A DNA stretch of 64,000 nucleotides, from contig JBAOIN010000007.1 of NCBI GenBank assembly GCA_037045455.1, positions 62,001-126,000 of the forward strand. Reading direction: 5' to 3'. The notes beneath the pieces were generated by a model. It worked only from the letters and a program-made list of their open reading frames with translations. It did no database searches and had not been told where the DNA came from. The position numbers and the translations under genes were made by a program. This DNA comes from JADKAV01 sp037045455 (GTDB taxonomy: Bacteria > Actinomycetota > Actinomycetes > S36-B12 > UBA10799). Positions 18,223-27,342 of this stretch are shown one piece after another (positions within the stretch are counted from its first letter, which is position 1; each line of letters starts with the position of its first letter).

Positions 18223-19379
18223 GCCTCGACGACACGGTGCTGGACGATCCGGACGCGCTGCTGGCCCTGGACCGCAGCCGGATGCTGGCCTCCACCGCCT
18301 CGGCCGGCGCCGCGATCCGGCAGTGCTTGCAGGTCGACGCGCAGCAAACCCTGGCCCCTTTGGTGGCCCAAGGCCGACCCCGCAGTCTTGTCGTCGTGGG
18401 GGCGGGCGGGTCGAGCGTCCCCGGCGAGGTGCTGTCCGCGGTGGCTGGGCGTGGCTCACCGGTGCCGATCTTCGCCCTTGGCGGGCCGGCCCTGCCCGGC
18501 TGGATCGGTCCCATGGATCTCGTCGTCGCGGTGTCGGCGTCGGGGGCGACGGCCGAGACGCTGACGTTCGTCACCGAAGCGCAACGTCGCGGCAGCACGG
18601 TGCTCGGGATCGGCGCCGCTGACTCGCCACTGCAAGATCTGTGCAGCACATCGCGGGGGGTCACGTTCTGGCCGGTGTCCCGGCTCAGCCCGCTGCAGGA
18701 TGTGCAACGCGCCCGGTCGCTGCTGTGGGCGCTGTCCACCCCGCTGATCCTGCTGGCCGGTGAGTTCGGGCTGGTGCAGCACGCCCGGCACGGACTGGCC
18801 GGCGCGGCCAACCGGCTGGACGAGCGGGCCGTCGAGTGCGGAGTGAGCAACCTGACCCCCGACAACCCCGCCAAGGAGCTCAGCATCCATCTCACCAGCG
18901 GGCTGCCGCTGGTCTGGGGCAGCGGTGAAGTGGGGGCCGTGGCCGCGCGACGCCTCGGGCGGCAGCTGGCCGAGAACGCCGACTGGCCCGGCATTGTGGG
19001 TGTGCTGCCGGAGGCGGTGCGCACCCACGCGGGCTTGTTGCGCGGGCCCTGGGCGCGGCCACCCGGTCCCGACGACATCTTCCGCGACCGGACGCAGGAC
19101 GAGCAGCCCACGCCGAGGCTGCGGGTGCTGCTGACCCGTGACGCCGGCGAGCATCCGGATACCCGCGACATCGCCGACGCGGTGCTGCAGACCTGCGACC
19201 GGATGGATGTCGCGTGTGTCAGCGTGATGGGCAGCGGAGGTCATGCGCTCGAACAACTCGCCGACCTGGTCGGCCTGCTCGACTTCGCCAGCATCTACGC
19301 CGCGCTGATGCAGCACCGCGACCCCAGTGTCAGCGCCGAGGACCTCGACCCCCGGTTCGGCCGTGCCGGAGGTGGCTGA
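18219..19379 (+). CDS. SIS-domain protein, bifunctional phosphoglucose/phosphomannose isomerase type
   Basis: The 386-residue protein carries a SIS sugar-isomerase fold with the phosphosugar-binding motif VSASGATAETL (residues about 105-115) and a C-terminal PGI/PMI-type domain (NPAKELSIHLTSGLPLVWG). Mycobacterial Rv3256c occupies the same place. It may convert fructose-6-phosphate to mannose-6-phosphate or glucose-6-phosphate, but many actinobacterial members are uncharacterised. It is coupled to the genes on both sides (ATGA upstream, TGATG downstream). Confidence 0.8.
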   Translation: MSLDDTVLDDPDALLALDRSRMLASTASAGAAIRQCLQVDAQQTLAPLVAQGRPRSLVVVGAGGSSVPGEVLSAVAGRGSPVPIFALGGPALPGWIGPMDLVVAVSASGATAETLTFVTEAQRRGSTVLGIGAADSPLQDLCSTSRGVTFWPVSRLSPLQDVQRARSLLWALSTPLILLAGEFGLVQHARHGLAGAANRLDERAVECGVSNLTPDNPAKELSIHLTSGLPLVWGSGEVGAVAARRLGRQLAENADWPGIVGVLPEAVRTHAGLLRGPWARPPGPDDIFRDRTQDEQPTPRLRVLLTRDAGEHPDTRDIADAVLQTCDRMDVACVSVMGSGGHALEQLADLVGLLDFASIYAALMQHRDPSVSAEDLDPRFGRAGGG

Positions 19380-20443
19380 TGCAGATCGTCCGGGGTCATC
19401 TGCAGAGCTACGACTGGGGGCCAGTCGACGGGTTGCAGCCGTGGAGTCCGGCGACCGGTGGACCGCAGGCGGAGTTGTGGTTCGGCACCCACCCCAACGG
19501 GCCGTCCCCGTTGCTCGCCGGCGGCGTGGCCGAAGGCAGCCTGCCGATCCTGATGAAGTTGCTGGCGGCTGCGCGACCGCTGTCGATCCAGATCCATCCG
19601 CCTGCCGCGATGGCCGCGGCCAGGTACGCGGCGCAGCAAGCCGATCCCGGGCTTTCACAACTGGTCAGCGATCCGTTCGGCAAGGCCGAGATGCTCATCG
19701 CGCTGGCGCCGTTCGCGATCCTGGAAGGCTTCCGGGACCCGCAGGTTTCCGCCGTCGCCCTGGGGCAACTCGGTCCGCAGATCCAGCCGATGGTCAAAGC
19801 GCTGGCCCAGGATGACCTGCCCGCAGCGATTCGGCTCGCGTTCGACCTCCCCACCGAAGTGGTGCGGCAGGAGGCGCCCGCTTTGCCAACGGCGTTTGAG
19901 GACGCGGAAACCGCGGACATCCTGACCCAAGTCCTCACCACGTATCCGGCCGACCCGGGGGTCTTCGTTGCCGCCTTACTCAACGCCCGCACCCTGCAGC
20001 CCGGCGAGGCGGTCTACGTCGATCCAGGGACGGTCCATGCCTATGTCCGCGGGCTGGGCCTGGAGGTCATGACCAGTAGCGACAACGTGCTGCGGCTAGG
20101 ACTCACCTCGAAAACGGTGGCCGTCGACGAGGCGCTGGGGGCACTGGACGTAGCTGCCCAACCGCACGCCTGCCCGGCGGAGCACAGCGCGGGCGTGGAC
20201 CGTTACGCCCCGGCGGGTGCTCCGTTCACAGTCGATCTGCTCGAGCGGACCTCGACCAGCGCAGCGGGTGGACGTGCTCGCATCGTGCTGTGTCTGAGTG
20301 GCAGTACGACGGTGTCCGGGCTGACTCTGCAACCGGGCGAGGCGGCACTTCTGGCCGCCGACGACGCCGAGGTGACGATCTCGGTGCAGGGCACAGCGGT
20401 CATGGCCCGGCATGGCAATGCAGCGGCGGGCGCGCAAGGATGA
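19379..20443 (+). CDS. manA: Mannose-6-phosphate isomerase, class I
   Basis: The 354-residue zinc enzyme interconverts fructose-6-phosphate and mannose-6-phosphate. Zinc-ligand motifs are LSIQIHPP, KAEMLIAL and VDPGTVHAYVRGLGLEVM, and the substrate motif SDNVLRLGLTSK is present. The ATG overlaps the stop of the SIS gene by one base. The C-terminal part is a cupin-like beta domain. It is the last clear gene of the mannose operon and feeds manB. Confidence 0.93.
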   Translation: MQIVRGHLQSYDWGPVDGLQPWSPATGGPQAELWFGTHPNGPSPLLAGGVAEGSLPILMKLLAAARPLSIQIHPPAAMAAARYAAQQADPGLSQLVSDPFGKAEMLIALAPFAILEGFRDPQVSAVALGQLGPQIQPMVKALAQDDLPAAIRLAFDLPTEVVRQEAPALPTAFEDAETADILTQVLTTYPADPGVFVAALLNARTLQPGEAVYVDPGTVHAYVRGLGLEVMTSSDNVLRLGLTSKTVAVDEALGALDVAAQPHACPAEHSAGVDRYAPAGAPFTVDLLERTSTSAAGGRARIVLCLSGSTTVSGLTLQPGEAALLAADDAEVTISVQGTAVMARHGNAAAGAQG

Positions 20444-20447
20444 CCTC

Positions 20448-21359
20448 GTGAGCACCGAGGGTGGCACCAAGGCGGTCATCGCCGCGATGGCGGCGAACAT
20501 GGGCATCGCGGTGTCCAAGTTCGTCGCGTTCTTGCTGACGGGCTCGTCGTCCATGCTGTCCGAAGCCATCCACAGCGTGGCCGACAGTGCGAACCAGGTC
20601 CTGCTGCTGATCGGTGGCAAGCGCGCCGGTCGCCAGCCCGACGCCGTCCACCAGTTCGGCTACTCCCGGGTGCGCTACGTCTACGCCTTCGTCGTGTCGA
20701 TCGTGCTCTTCCTGGTCGGCGGCCTGTTCTCGCTCTACGAGGGATTCCACAAGTTCCACCACCCGGAGGAACTGCGCGACGTGGGCATCGCCATCGGGGT
20801 GCTTCTCATCGCGATCGTTCTGGAGGGGTTCTCGTTCCGCACGGCCATGCGGGAGGCGAACAAGTCGCGGGGTAGCCGCTCGCTGTTCCGGTATGTCCGC
20901 GACGCCCGGCAACCGGAACTGCCCGTGGTCCTGCTCGAGGACTTCGGCGCCCTGATCGGTCTGGTCTTCGCGTTGATCGGCGTGGGCATGGCCACGGTGA
21001 CCGGCGACGGACGCTGGGACGGTCTCGGTGCCATGGCCGTCGGCTCTCTGCTGGTCGTGATCGCGGTGTTCCTGGCCTTCGAGATGGCCAGCATGCTCGT
21101 GGGTGAGGCCGCGCTTCCCGAGCAGGAGGAAGCCATCACCAAGGCGCTGGCCGACACCGAGCTCGTCGACCGGGTCATCCACATGCGCACCCTGCATGTC
21201 GGGCCGGACGAACTGCTCGTGGCCACGAAGATCGCCATCGGGGGCGATGACTCGGCGGCCGCCATCGCTGCCGGCATCGACGAGGCCGAGCGCGCGATTC
21301 GCACGGCCGTTCCCAGCGCCCGCTACATCTACATCGAGCCGGACCTGGACCGCTCCTAG
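20448..21359 (+). CDS. Cation diffusion facilitator (CDF) family transporter
   Basis: The roughly 303-residue membrane protein has six predicted membrane helices and the CDF pattern SEAIHSVADSANQVLLLIGGKRA (metal-binding H and D in helix 2). A C-terminal cytoplasmic domain ends ARYIYIEPDLDRS. Substrate is probably a divalent metal such as zinc or manganese. GTG 20448 is preferred because AAGGA lies 7 bases upstream, directly after the manA stop. ATG 20412 would overlap manA by 32 bases. Confidence 0.85.
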   Translation: MSTEGGTKAVIAAMAANMGIAVSKFVAFLLTGSSSMLSEAIHSVADSANQVLLLIGGKRAGRQPDAVHQFGYSRVRYVYAFVVSIVLFLVGGLFSLYEGFHKFHHPEELRDVGIAIGVLLIAIVLEGFSFRTAMREANKSRGSRSLFRYVRDARQPELPVVLLEDFGALIGLVFALIGVGMATVTGDGRWDGLGAMAVGSLLVVIAVFLAFEMASMLVGEAALPEQEEAITKALADTELVDRVIHMRTLHVGPDELLVATKIAIGGDDSAAAIAAGIDEAERAIRTAVPSARYIYIEPDLDRS

Positions 21360-21476
21360 ACCCGGGGCTTCAGGAGGGTCTTGGCGCAATCTCGGCTGGT
21401 GTCCCCATCAAGGTGGAGACTGGCGGCCCCTCGTCACCAACAGGCGCGGACTGATGGACGCGGTGCGGTGGGGTTA

Positions 21477-21515
21477 TGGTCATTATCCCGCCACTGCATG
21501 ACTGAATCATGACCA
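21477..21515. repeat. Inverted repeat between the CDF and CPBP genes
   Basis: TGGTCAT (21477-21483) and ATGACCA (21509-21515) can pair around a 25-base loop. It may end the mannose/CDF transcript, but the stem is short. Confidence 0.25.
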
Positions 21516-21625
21516 GAACCCCGACAGTGCCCGGCTGGCCCATTACGCAACAGCCTCCCAGGAGGTCGCTGAGTCTCAACGCCTTGCGGGGTTCGAGTTG
21601 GCCGCTGCCTGGCACACTGGACGGC

Positions 21626-22387
21626 GTGACGACACAGGTCCAAGCGCCACAGACCCCGTATCCAGGCGCGTCCGACGCAGCCACCGAGGCGTGGTGGCAG
21701 GGGGTGCGGTTGCGCAAACCTGGCTGGGGGTTCCCGGACTATCTGATCGCCGCGGCCGCCTGGCTGGTGTTCAGCGTGATTGCGGCCATTCCGATCGCCT
21801 TCGTCACCGACGGCAGCGCCGGATACGCGTGGGTGCTGCTGTTTTCCGTCGTGCTGCCATGGCTGGGAATGGGCGGTTACCCCTGGCTGATCAGCAAGCT
21901 GCGCGGCAACGGTGTGGTACTCGACTTCGGCCTGCGGTTCCGGTGGTCGGACGTCGGCTGGGGCGTGCTCTACGGCGGCGCCGCGCTCCTGGCCGCCGCG
22001 GTGATCGCTGCGGCGCTCAGCGCGATCTTCGGTGATTTCGACTCCAGCGCCGGGGAGCTCGCCAAGAGCCTCAACGATTTCCCCGTGCAGCGCTTGCTGT
22101 TCGCCCTCGCCGTGGGGATCGGAGCACCCATCGTCGAGGAACTGTGCTACCGCGGGTTGCTGGTGACCAGCCTGCTCAAGCGCGGCATGAGCAAGTGGCT
22201 GTCGGTGATGATCTCGGCGGCGCTGTTCGCGGCCATGCACATGGAACCGATCCGGTTCCTGCTGCTGTTCGCCATCGGGCTCATCCTGGGCTTCGCCCGC
22301 GTGCACCGCAACAACACGACGACGACAATCATCGCCCACATGACCAACAACCTCCCCGGCGCGATCGGCATTCTGTTCCTGCTGTAG
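21626..22387 (+). CDS. CPBP family intramembrane glutamic protease (Abi/CAAX type)
   Basis: The 253-residue protein has about seven membrane helices and the three CPBP motifs: VEELCYRG (EExxxR, residues about 171-177), AAMHME and AHMTNN. The family includes Rce1-like membrane proteases and bacteriocin-immunity proteins. The GTG start sits 7 bases behind CACACT, a possible -10, but the frame stays open upstream to 21509, so the start is uncertain. There is no operon partner, and the substrate is unknown. Confidence 0.85.
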   Translation: MTTQVQAPQTPYPGASDAATEAWWQGVRLRKPGWGFPDYLIAAAAWLVFSVIAAIPIAFVTDGSAGYAWVLLFSVVLPWLGMGGYPWLISKLRGNGVVLDFGLRFRWSDVGWGVLYGGAALLAAAVIAAALSAIFGDFDSSAGELAKSLNDFPVQRLLFALAVGIGAPIVEELCYRGLLVTSLLKRGMSKWLSVMISAALFAAMHMEPIRFLLLFAIGLILGFARVHRNNTTTTIIAHMTNNLPGAIGILFLL

Positions 22388-22406
22388 GCCCGGACCCTGG
22401 CACGGC

Positions 22407-22440
22407 CGATCGGTGAGCCTGCCCAGACTGCTCACCGATG
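22407..22440 (+). repeat. Family A palindrome, short form (copy 3)
   Basis: One ATCGGTGAG word and one inverted CTCACCGAT word face each other around an 11-base loop. It follows the CPBP stop by about 20 bases. The second word of each arm and the GC-rich centre are missing. Confidence 0.65.
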
Positions 22441-22541
22441 CCGGCTCCACACGCGACTCGTCCCACAAGACGACCTGCCCACAGATATTGCGCGCGGCGA
22501 GTGACACGGCCCGGCGCCGCCGGTCTGCAATAGTGGGCACC

Positions 22542-23228
22542 ATGAAGGGCCGCGTCTTGGTCGTCGATGATGACCCCGCACTGTCGGAGATGTTGGGCAT
22601 CGTGCTGCAGTCCGACGGGTTCGAACCGTTCTTCGTCGCCGACGGCGCCCGGGCAGTGGAGGCATTCCGGCACACCCGCCCTGACCTCGTCCTGCTGGAC
22701 GTGATGCTGCCTGGCAAGGACGGCATCGAGGTGTGCCGGGCCATCCGGGCCGAGAGCGGCGTGCCCATCGTCATGCTCACCGCCAAGACCGACACCGTGG
22801 ACGTCGTGCTCGGTCTGGAGTCCGGCGCGGACGACTACGTGGTCAAGCCGTTCAAACCCAAGGAACTGGTTGCGCGGATCCGCACCCGGCTGCGGCGCGC
22901 CGACGACGCCAAACCAGAGACCCTGCGCCTGAAGGACCTGACGATCGACGTGGCCGGTCACAGCGTCAAGCGCGACGACCGGCAGATCGATCTGACCCCG
23001 TTGGAGTTCGACCTGCTGGTCTGCCTGGCGCGCAAGCCCTGGCAGGTGTTCAGCCGTGAGGTGCTGCTGCAGGAGGTCTGGGGCTACCGGCACCCGGCGG
23101 ACACCCGGCTGGTCAACGTGCATGTCCAGCGGCTGCGCTCGAAGGTCGAGAAGGACCCTGAGAACCCCGAACTCGTGCTCACCGTGCGAGGCGTCGGCTA
23201 CAAGGCGTGCGACACCTCCGAACAGTGA
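22542..23228 (+). CDS. mtrA: Two-component response regulator MtrA
   Basis: The 228-residue OmpR-type regulator has a receiver domain with acidic pocket DDD (residues 9-11), phospho-acceptor D53 (LLDVMLPG) and K of the AKTDT motif. A winged-helix DNA-binding domain follows (about 130-223: SREVLLQEVWGYRHPADTRLVNVHVQRLR). The near-identical core and the operon mtrA-mtrB-lpqB identify it as MtrA, which controls cell-wall remodelling, division and chromosome replication genes in actinobacteria. A CAATAGT element lies just upstream of the ATG. Confidence 0.95.
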   Translation: MKGRVLVVDDDPALSEMLGIVLQSDGFEPFFVADGARAVEAFRHTRPDLVLLDVMLPGKDGIEVCRAIRAESGVPIVMLTAKTDTVDVVLGLESGADDYVVKPFKPKELVARIRTRLRRADDAKPETLRLKDLTIDVAGHSVKRDDRQIDLTPLEFDLLVCLARKPWQVFSREVLLQEVWGYRHPADTRLVNVHVQRLRSKVEKDPENPELVLTVRGVGYKACDTSEQ

Positions 23229-24784
23229 TCTCGGGACTGCTCAACCGCTGGCGGCGCTCGCTCGCCTTCCGGGTCACGAGCACCACGCTGGTGGCGGCAG
23301 CTGTGCTGGTCGGGGTGAGCTTGAGCCTGCTGCTCGTGCGTGTGAGCAACGGTCTGGTCGAGGCGAACACGAGCAAGTCGATCGCTGAGGCCAACGTGGG
23401 CTTGGCCGCCGCCCAGCAAGTGGTTCTGCAGGCCAGCGAGGGGGGCCCGCCGGCGCCCAGCGAAGGCTTGGCCGACTCGATCATGAACGCGCTGGTCAGC
23501 AGCAACGACCGCGGCGCGGCCTATGAGGTCCTGCTGCTGGACGGCAGCGTTTCGCCCGAGGACACGCCGATGCCCGAACGGGGAACGAACCTGGTCGAGG
23601 TGCGCAGCGTGCCTCCCGAGTTACGCGCCCAGGTCGCCAGCCAGGGCCGGGAAGCCTGGACCTACACGACTGTGCAATACGTCAACGAGCCTGGGCAGCC
23701 GGGGCTAGTGGTCGGCTCGCTGTTGCCCGTGGGGGCCCAGGCATACGAGGTGTACTACCTGTTCCCGTTCGGCGAGCTTCAGGGAACGCTGGACCTCGTG
23801 CGCTCCACAGCCTGGGTCGTGGGACTCGTGCTCGTGACGCTGCTGGGACTGCTGATGCTGGGTATCGCCCGGCATGTTGTGCTGCCGGTGCGGCAGGCGG
23901 CCCGGACTGCGGAACTGCTGCGGGCCGGGTTCCTCGAGCAGCGACTGCCGGTGCGTGGCGAGGACGATTTGGCCGCCTTGGCCTCGGCGTTCAATGCCAT
24001 GGCCGCTTCGTTGCAGAACCAGATCCGGCAACTGGAGAACCTGTCCCGTGTCCAGCAGCGATTCGTCAGCGATGTCTCGCACGAGTTGCGGACCCCCTTG
24101 ACGACGATCCGGATGGCCGGCGACGTCCTGTATGCCCAGCGCGACGAGATGCCCCCAGTGCTGCAACGCAGCAGTGAGCTGCTCCACGACCAGATCGACC
24201 GGTTCGAGGCCCTGCTCACCGACCTGCTGGAGATCAGCCGGTTCGACGCCGGGGCCGCCGTCCTGGAGACGGAGTCGGTTGATCTGCGAGAGGTCGTTCA
24301 CCGGGCTGTGGGGGCAGCGCAGCCGCTGGCTACCTCGCGCGGCTGCCCCATCCGCAGCGAGGTGCCGGACGATCCCTGCATCGTCGGTTGTGATCCGCGG
24401 CGCATCGAGCGGATCCTGCGCAACCTGCTGTCCAACGCGATCGAGCACGGCGAGCACCGGCCCATCGACGTGCGGGTAGCCTCCGACGACAGCACTGTCG
24501 CGGTGTCGGTCCGAGATCACGGACGGGGGATGGACGACAAGGACCTGGCCCGGGTGTTCGACCGGTTCTGGCGGGCTGATCCCGCGCGGACTCGCACCAT
24601 CGGTGGCACGGGGCTAGGTCTGTCGATTGCGCTGGAGGACGCGCGGCTGCACGGCGGCCGGCTCGCGGTGTGGGGGCGCCCGGGGCAAGGAGCGGTGTTC
24701 CGGCTGACGCTGCCCCGCGTGGCCGGCGAACCGCTGCCCGCGCAGTCACCGCTTCCGCTGGACCCCACGGAGGTACCGGTATGA
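23225..24784 (+). CDS. mtrB: Sensor histidine kinase MtrB
   Basis: The roughly 519-residue kinase has two membrane helices (near residues 17-40 and 195-220) flanking an extracellular sensor region. A HAMP domain follows, then the phospho-acceptor motif VSDVSHELRTPLTTIR, and a HATPase domain with N (RNLLSNAIEHGE), G1 (DHGRGMD) and G2 (GGTGLGLSIA) boxes. It phosphorylates MtrA. GTG 23225 overlaps the mtrA stop (GTGA); GTG 23207 is an alternative. Its stop overlaps the lpqB start (ATGA). Confidence 0.95.
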   Translation: MISGLLNRWRRSLAFRVTSTTLVAAAVLVGVSLSLLLVRVSNGLVEANTSKSIAEANVGLAAAQQVVLQASEGGPPAPSEGLADSIMNALVSSNDRGAAYEVLLLDGSVSPEDTPMPERGTNLVEVRSVPPELRAQVASQGREAWTYTTVQYVNEPGQPGLVVGSLLPVGAQAYEVYYLFPFGELQGTLDLVRSTAWVVGLVLVTLLGLLMLGIARHVVLPVRQAARTAELLRAGFLEQRLPVRGEDDLAALASAFNAMAASLQNQIRQLENLSRVQQRFVSDVSHELRTPLTTIRMAGDVLYAQRDEMPPVLQRSSELLHDQIDRFEALLTDLLEISRFDAGAAVLETESVDLREVVHRAVGAAQPLATSRGCPIRSEVPDDPCIVGCDPRRIERILRNLLSNAIEHGEHRPIDVRVASDDSTVAVSVRDHGRGMDDKDLARVFDRFWRADPARTRTIGGTGLGLSIALEDARLHGGRLAVWGRPGQGAVFRLTLPRVAGEPLPAQSPLPLDPTEVPV

Positions 24785-26427
24785 AGCGGTACCTCCTGCT
24801 CATCCTCGCCGTGCTGCTGACCGCCTGCGCCCAGGTGCCCACCAGCGGCCCGATCATGGAAGTGGATCAACCTGTCACCGACGTCGCCACGACGAGTTTC
24901 GTGCGGGTGCTGGCACGTCCGCCGCAGCCAGGCATGACCCCGACCGAGATCGTGCAGGGATTCCTTGATGCGGCCTCGGGGTTCGAGGACAACCACGCAG
25001 TGGCCAAGCAATACCTCACGGAGCAGGGCGCGCGGCAGTGGAATCCCAGTGCCGGAGTGCGGGTGTACGGCAACGACACAGAGGCGCTGACCACACCGGC
25101 CGACGACACGGTCACTCTGACAGCTGCCCAGGTTGGGCTGATCTCGTCGAGGTCGCAGTACCTGCAGAGTCCACCCGACTCGACGCTGTCGGTGCAGTTC
25201 GACCTGGTGCGGGTGGGACCTGACTGGCGCATCAGCCAGGCGCCGCAGGGTCTGCTGCTGTCCCGGGCCGCTGTCGAGCGGTCCTACCGGGAATATGACA
25301 CCTACTTCGTCGCCGATCCGGGCGGCATCCTGGCACCGGATCCCGTCCTTTTCGCCAGTAGTCAGCGGGACGTCACTGCCGACTTGGTGCGCGCCCTGTT
25401 GGCCGGCCCGAGCCGCTGGCTGGCGCCGGCAGTGAGCAGTGCGTTCCCGGAGGGAACACGCCTGCTTTCCGTGAGTGTCACCGACGGGGTGGCCCGAGTG
25501 GACTTCACGACGCAGCTGCTGGCCGCAGATGACGCGGCTCGGGAGGAGCTTTCGGCCCAACTGGTATGGACGCTGCGACAGATCGCCGGTCTGCGCGCGG
25601 TGGAGATCACGGCAGACGGACAGCCGTTCGAAGTGCCCGAGGTGCCGTCGCCGCAGCCGCGCACGGCGTGGGCCGAGTACGACCCCGACGGTCTGTCCAG
25701 TGACGCGACGTACTACCTGGTCCGGTCCGGCCGGGTGCTGACGCTGGACGCCGCGAATGCCGCCGTCCCGGTCAACGGTCCCGCAGGCAGCGGCGATCCG
25801 CCGGTGCGGGACCCGTTGGTGAGCCTGGACGAGACGGCCATCGCAGCCACCGACGAGGGGGGCAGGCTGCTCACGTCGGCTCTCGAGACCGGCGCCCGCT
25901 GGCGGGACGGTCCGCTGGCCAGCACGCGCGGCGGTTCCTGGGATCGCACCGGCTTGTTGTGGGTGGCGACTCCCGGCGGGGTCGAGGTGGTCAACGTGCT
26001 CGGTGTGCGTCCCGTCTCCAGCCAACTCGCAGGCATCTCCAGCGTGCAGATCTCCCGCGACGGCTCCCGTGCGGTGGTCATCGCCGACCGCGTGCCGTAC
26101 CTCATGCGCGTCGATCGGTCCGGGAACAGTCCTGCCCTGGTCGCCCCCCGCCAGCTTGCCGCGGGGCCGGTCCGAGCCGTCGCCTGGGCATCAGCCATGA
26201 GCATCGCGCTGCTGGCCGTGCCCGGCGACCAGCCGCCGCAGGTGGCCACGATCGACCTGGGGCTGCTCACCGTGCGCTATCTCGGTGGCCCGCCCCGGGC
26301 CCGCACCGTCGCCGCCGCCCCGGACCGTCCGATCCTCTCCGGCACCGGGGACGGCCAGATCTGGTACTTCAACGGCGCGACCTGGATTCCGGCCACGAGT
26401 GGTCGCCAGCCGCGTTATCCGGGGTGA
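24781..26427 (+). CDS. lpqB: Lipoprotein LpqB
   Basis: The 548-residue protein has a short signal peptide ending in the lipobox LLTAC, so it is lipid-anchored outside the membrane. A GerMN domain (about residues 195-280, LLSVSVTDGVARVDFTTQLL) is followed by a C-terminal beta-propeller-like domain. LpqB interacts with the sensor domain of MtrB and modulates MtrA activity. ATGA overlap with mtrB confirms the operon and fixes the start. Confidence 0.95.
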   Translation: MKRYLLLILAVLLTACAQVPTSGPIMEVDQPVTDVATTSFVRVLARPPQPGMTPTEIVQGFLDAASGFEDNHAVAKQYLTEQGARQWNPSAGVRVYGNDTEALTTPADDTVTLTAAQVGLISSRSQYLQSPPDSTLSVQFDLVRVGPDWRISQAPQGLLLSRAAVERSYREYDTYFVADPGGILAPDPVLFASSQRDVTADLVRALLAGPSRWLAPAVSSAFPEGTRLLSVSVTDGVARVDFTTQLLAADDAAREELSAQLVWTLRQIAGLRAVEITADGQPFEVPEVPSPQPRTAWAEYDPDGLSSDATYYLVRSGRVLTLDAANAAVPVNGPAGSGDPPVRDPLVSLDETAIAATDEGGRLLTSALETGARWRDGPLASTRGGSWDRTGLLWVATPGGVEVVNVLGVRPVSSQLAGISSVQISRDGSRAVVIADRVPYLMRVDRSGNSPALVAPRQLAAGPVRAVAWASAMSIALLAVPGDQPPQVATIDLGLLTVRYLGGPPRARTVAAAPDRPILSGTGDGQIWYFNGATWIPATSGRQPRYPG

Positions 26428-26466
26428 GTTGCAGAGCCTCCGTCCGTTTGGCCGTCCACCAGCGGA

Positions 26467-26545
26467 CATCGGTTAGACCTTCGTACATCGGTTAGAGGGC
26501 AAAACGGACATTTCGACTAACGGATGTTCGAAGGTCTAACCGATG
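26467..26545. repeat. Palindrome with the same word layout as family A
   Basis: CATCGGTTAG occurs at 26467 and 26486 (19 bp apart), and inverted CTAACSGATG at 26517 and 26536 (19 bp apart). The outer arms pair over 17 bp. The spacer bases differ completely from family A. It lies between lpqB and the DUF1275 gene. Confidence 0.75.
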
Positions 26546-26596
26546 CAGCGAGCCTCACCGCACGCCGGGATCCAACGACCGCGGCCCGGCGCGCAC

Positions 26597-26602
26597 TAGC
26601 GT
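26597..26602 (+). promoter_or_regulatory. Putative leaderless -10 (TAGCGT) of the DUF1275 gene
   Basis: TAGCGT ends 6 bases before ATG 26609, consistent with a leaderless transcript. Confidence 0.45.
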
Positions 26603-26608
26603 CGTGGC

Positions 26609-27295
26609 ATGACCGAGGCTTCCGACACCTGGCGGTTCTTCGGCCGGGCCTGGTTGGCGGCTCTGGCCCTGTCCTGGACGGTCGGCGTGATCGATGCCTA
26701 CTCGTTCCAGACCTATGGAGTTTTCACCTCCAACCAAGCGGGCAACCTCGTCGTGCTGGGAACCGAGTTGCCACACAACCCCGACCGGGCGGTCTTGGCT
26801 GGATTGTCGCTACTGGGCGCGATCGTCGGGGTGGCCGTCTCGACGCTGCTGCAGCGGCGGCTGAACCGGGAGCGGTGGTTGCAGGTAGCCGTCCCCATGC
26901 TGCTGATGATCCTGCTCGTCATCGTGGCTGCGCTCATGCGGCAGCTGCTCCAAAGCCCGCCGCAGGTGCTGGTCCCCATCACCAGCGCGGGACTGGCGGG
27001 ACTGGCGACGGCCGTCTTGCATGTCCCGGCCGTTCACGGCTGGATCACCGCCAACACCGGCGCCGTCCTGACCACCGTGCACGCAGCCTTCGAAGGGCGC
27101 AACGCGCCCCGGACCGGTGGGCAGCCAGTCCAGTCGGCGGCGATGATCACGATCGGCTTCCTCACGGGTGCCCTGGCGTGGGGTTCGGGCGTCCTCGGCA
27201 ATGGTGATCCGTCCTTGGTTGCGCTCATCCCGACTTTGATCGCGGTGGCCGTCGCTGTGGGCAACGAACTCCGGGTTCGCCGGACGCAGAACTGA
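26609..27295 (+). CDS. DUF1275 (YoaK-like) membrane protein
   Basis: The 228-residue protein has six predicted membrane helices and the DUF1275 pattern WTVGVIDAYSFQTYGVFTSNQAGNLVVLG near the N-terminus, followed by TANTGAVLTT in the middle. The function of the family is unknown, although a transport role has been suggested. It has no operon partner and interrupts the otherwise conserved lpqB-comF order. Confidence 0.8.
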   Translation: MTEASDTWRFFGRAWLAALALSWTVGVIDAYSFQTYGVFTSNQAGNLVVLGTELPHNPDRAVLAGLSLLGAIVGVAVSTLLQRRLNRERWLQVAVPMLLMILLVIVAALMRQLLQSPPQVLVPITSAGLAGLATAVLHVPAVHGWITANTGAVLTTVHAAFEGRNAPRTGGQPVQSAAMITIGFLTGALAWGSGVLGNGDPSLVALIPTLIAVAVAVGNELRVRRTQN

Positions 27296-27342
27296 TCCAC
27301 AGGCATCATCACGAGCGCCGCCGACGCCGTCACAATCGCCGA

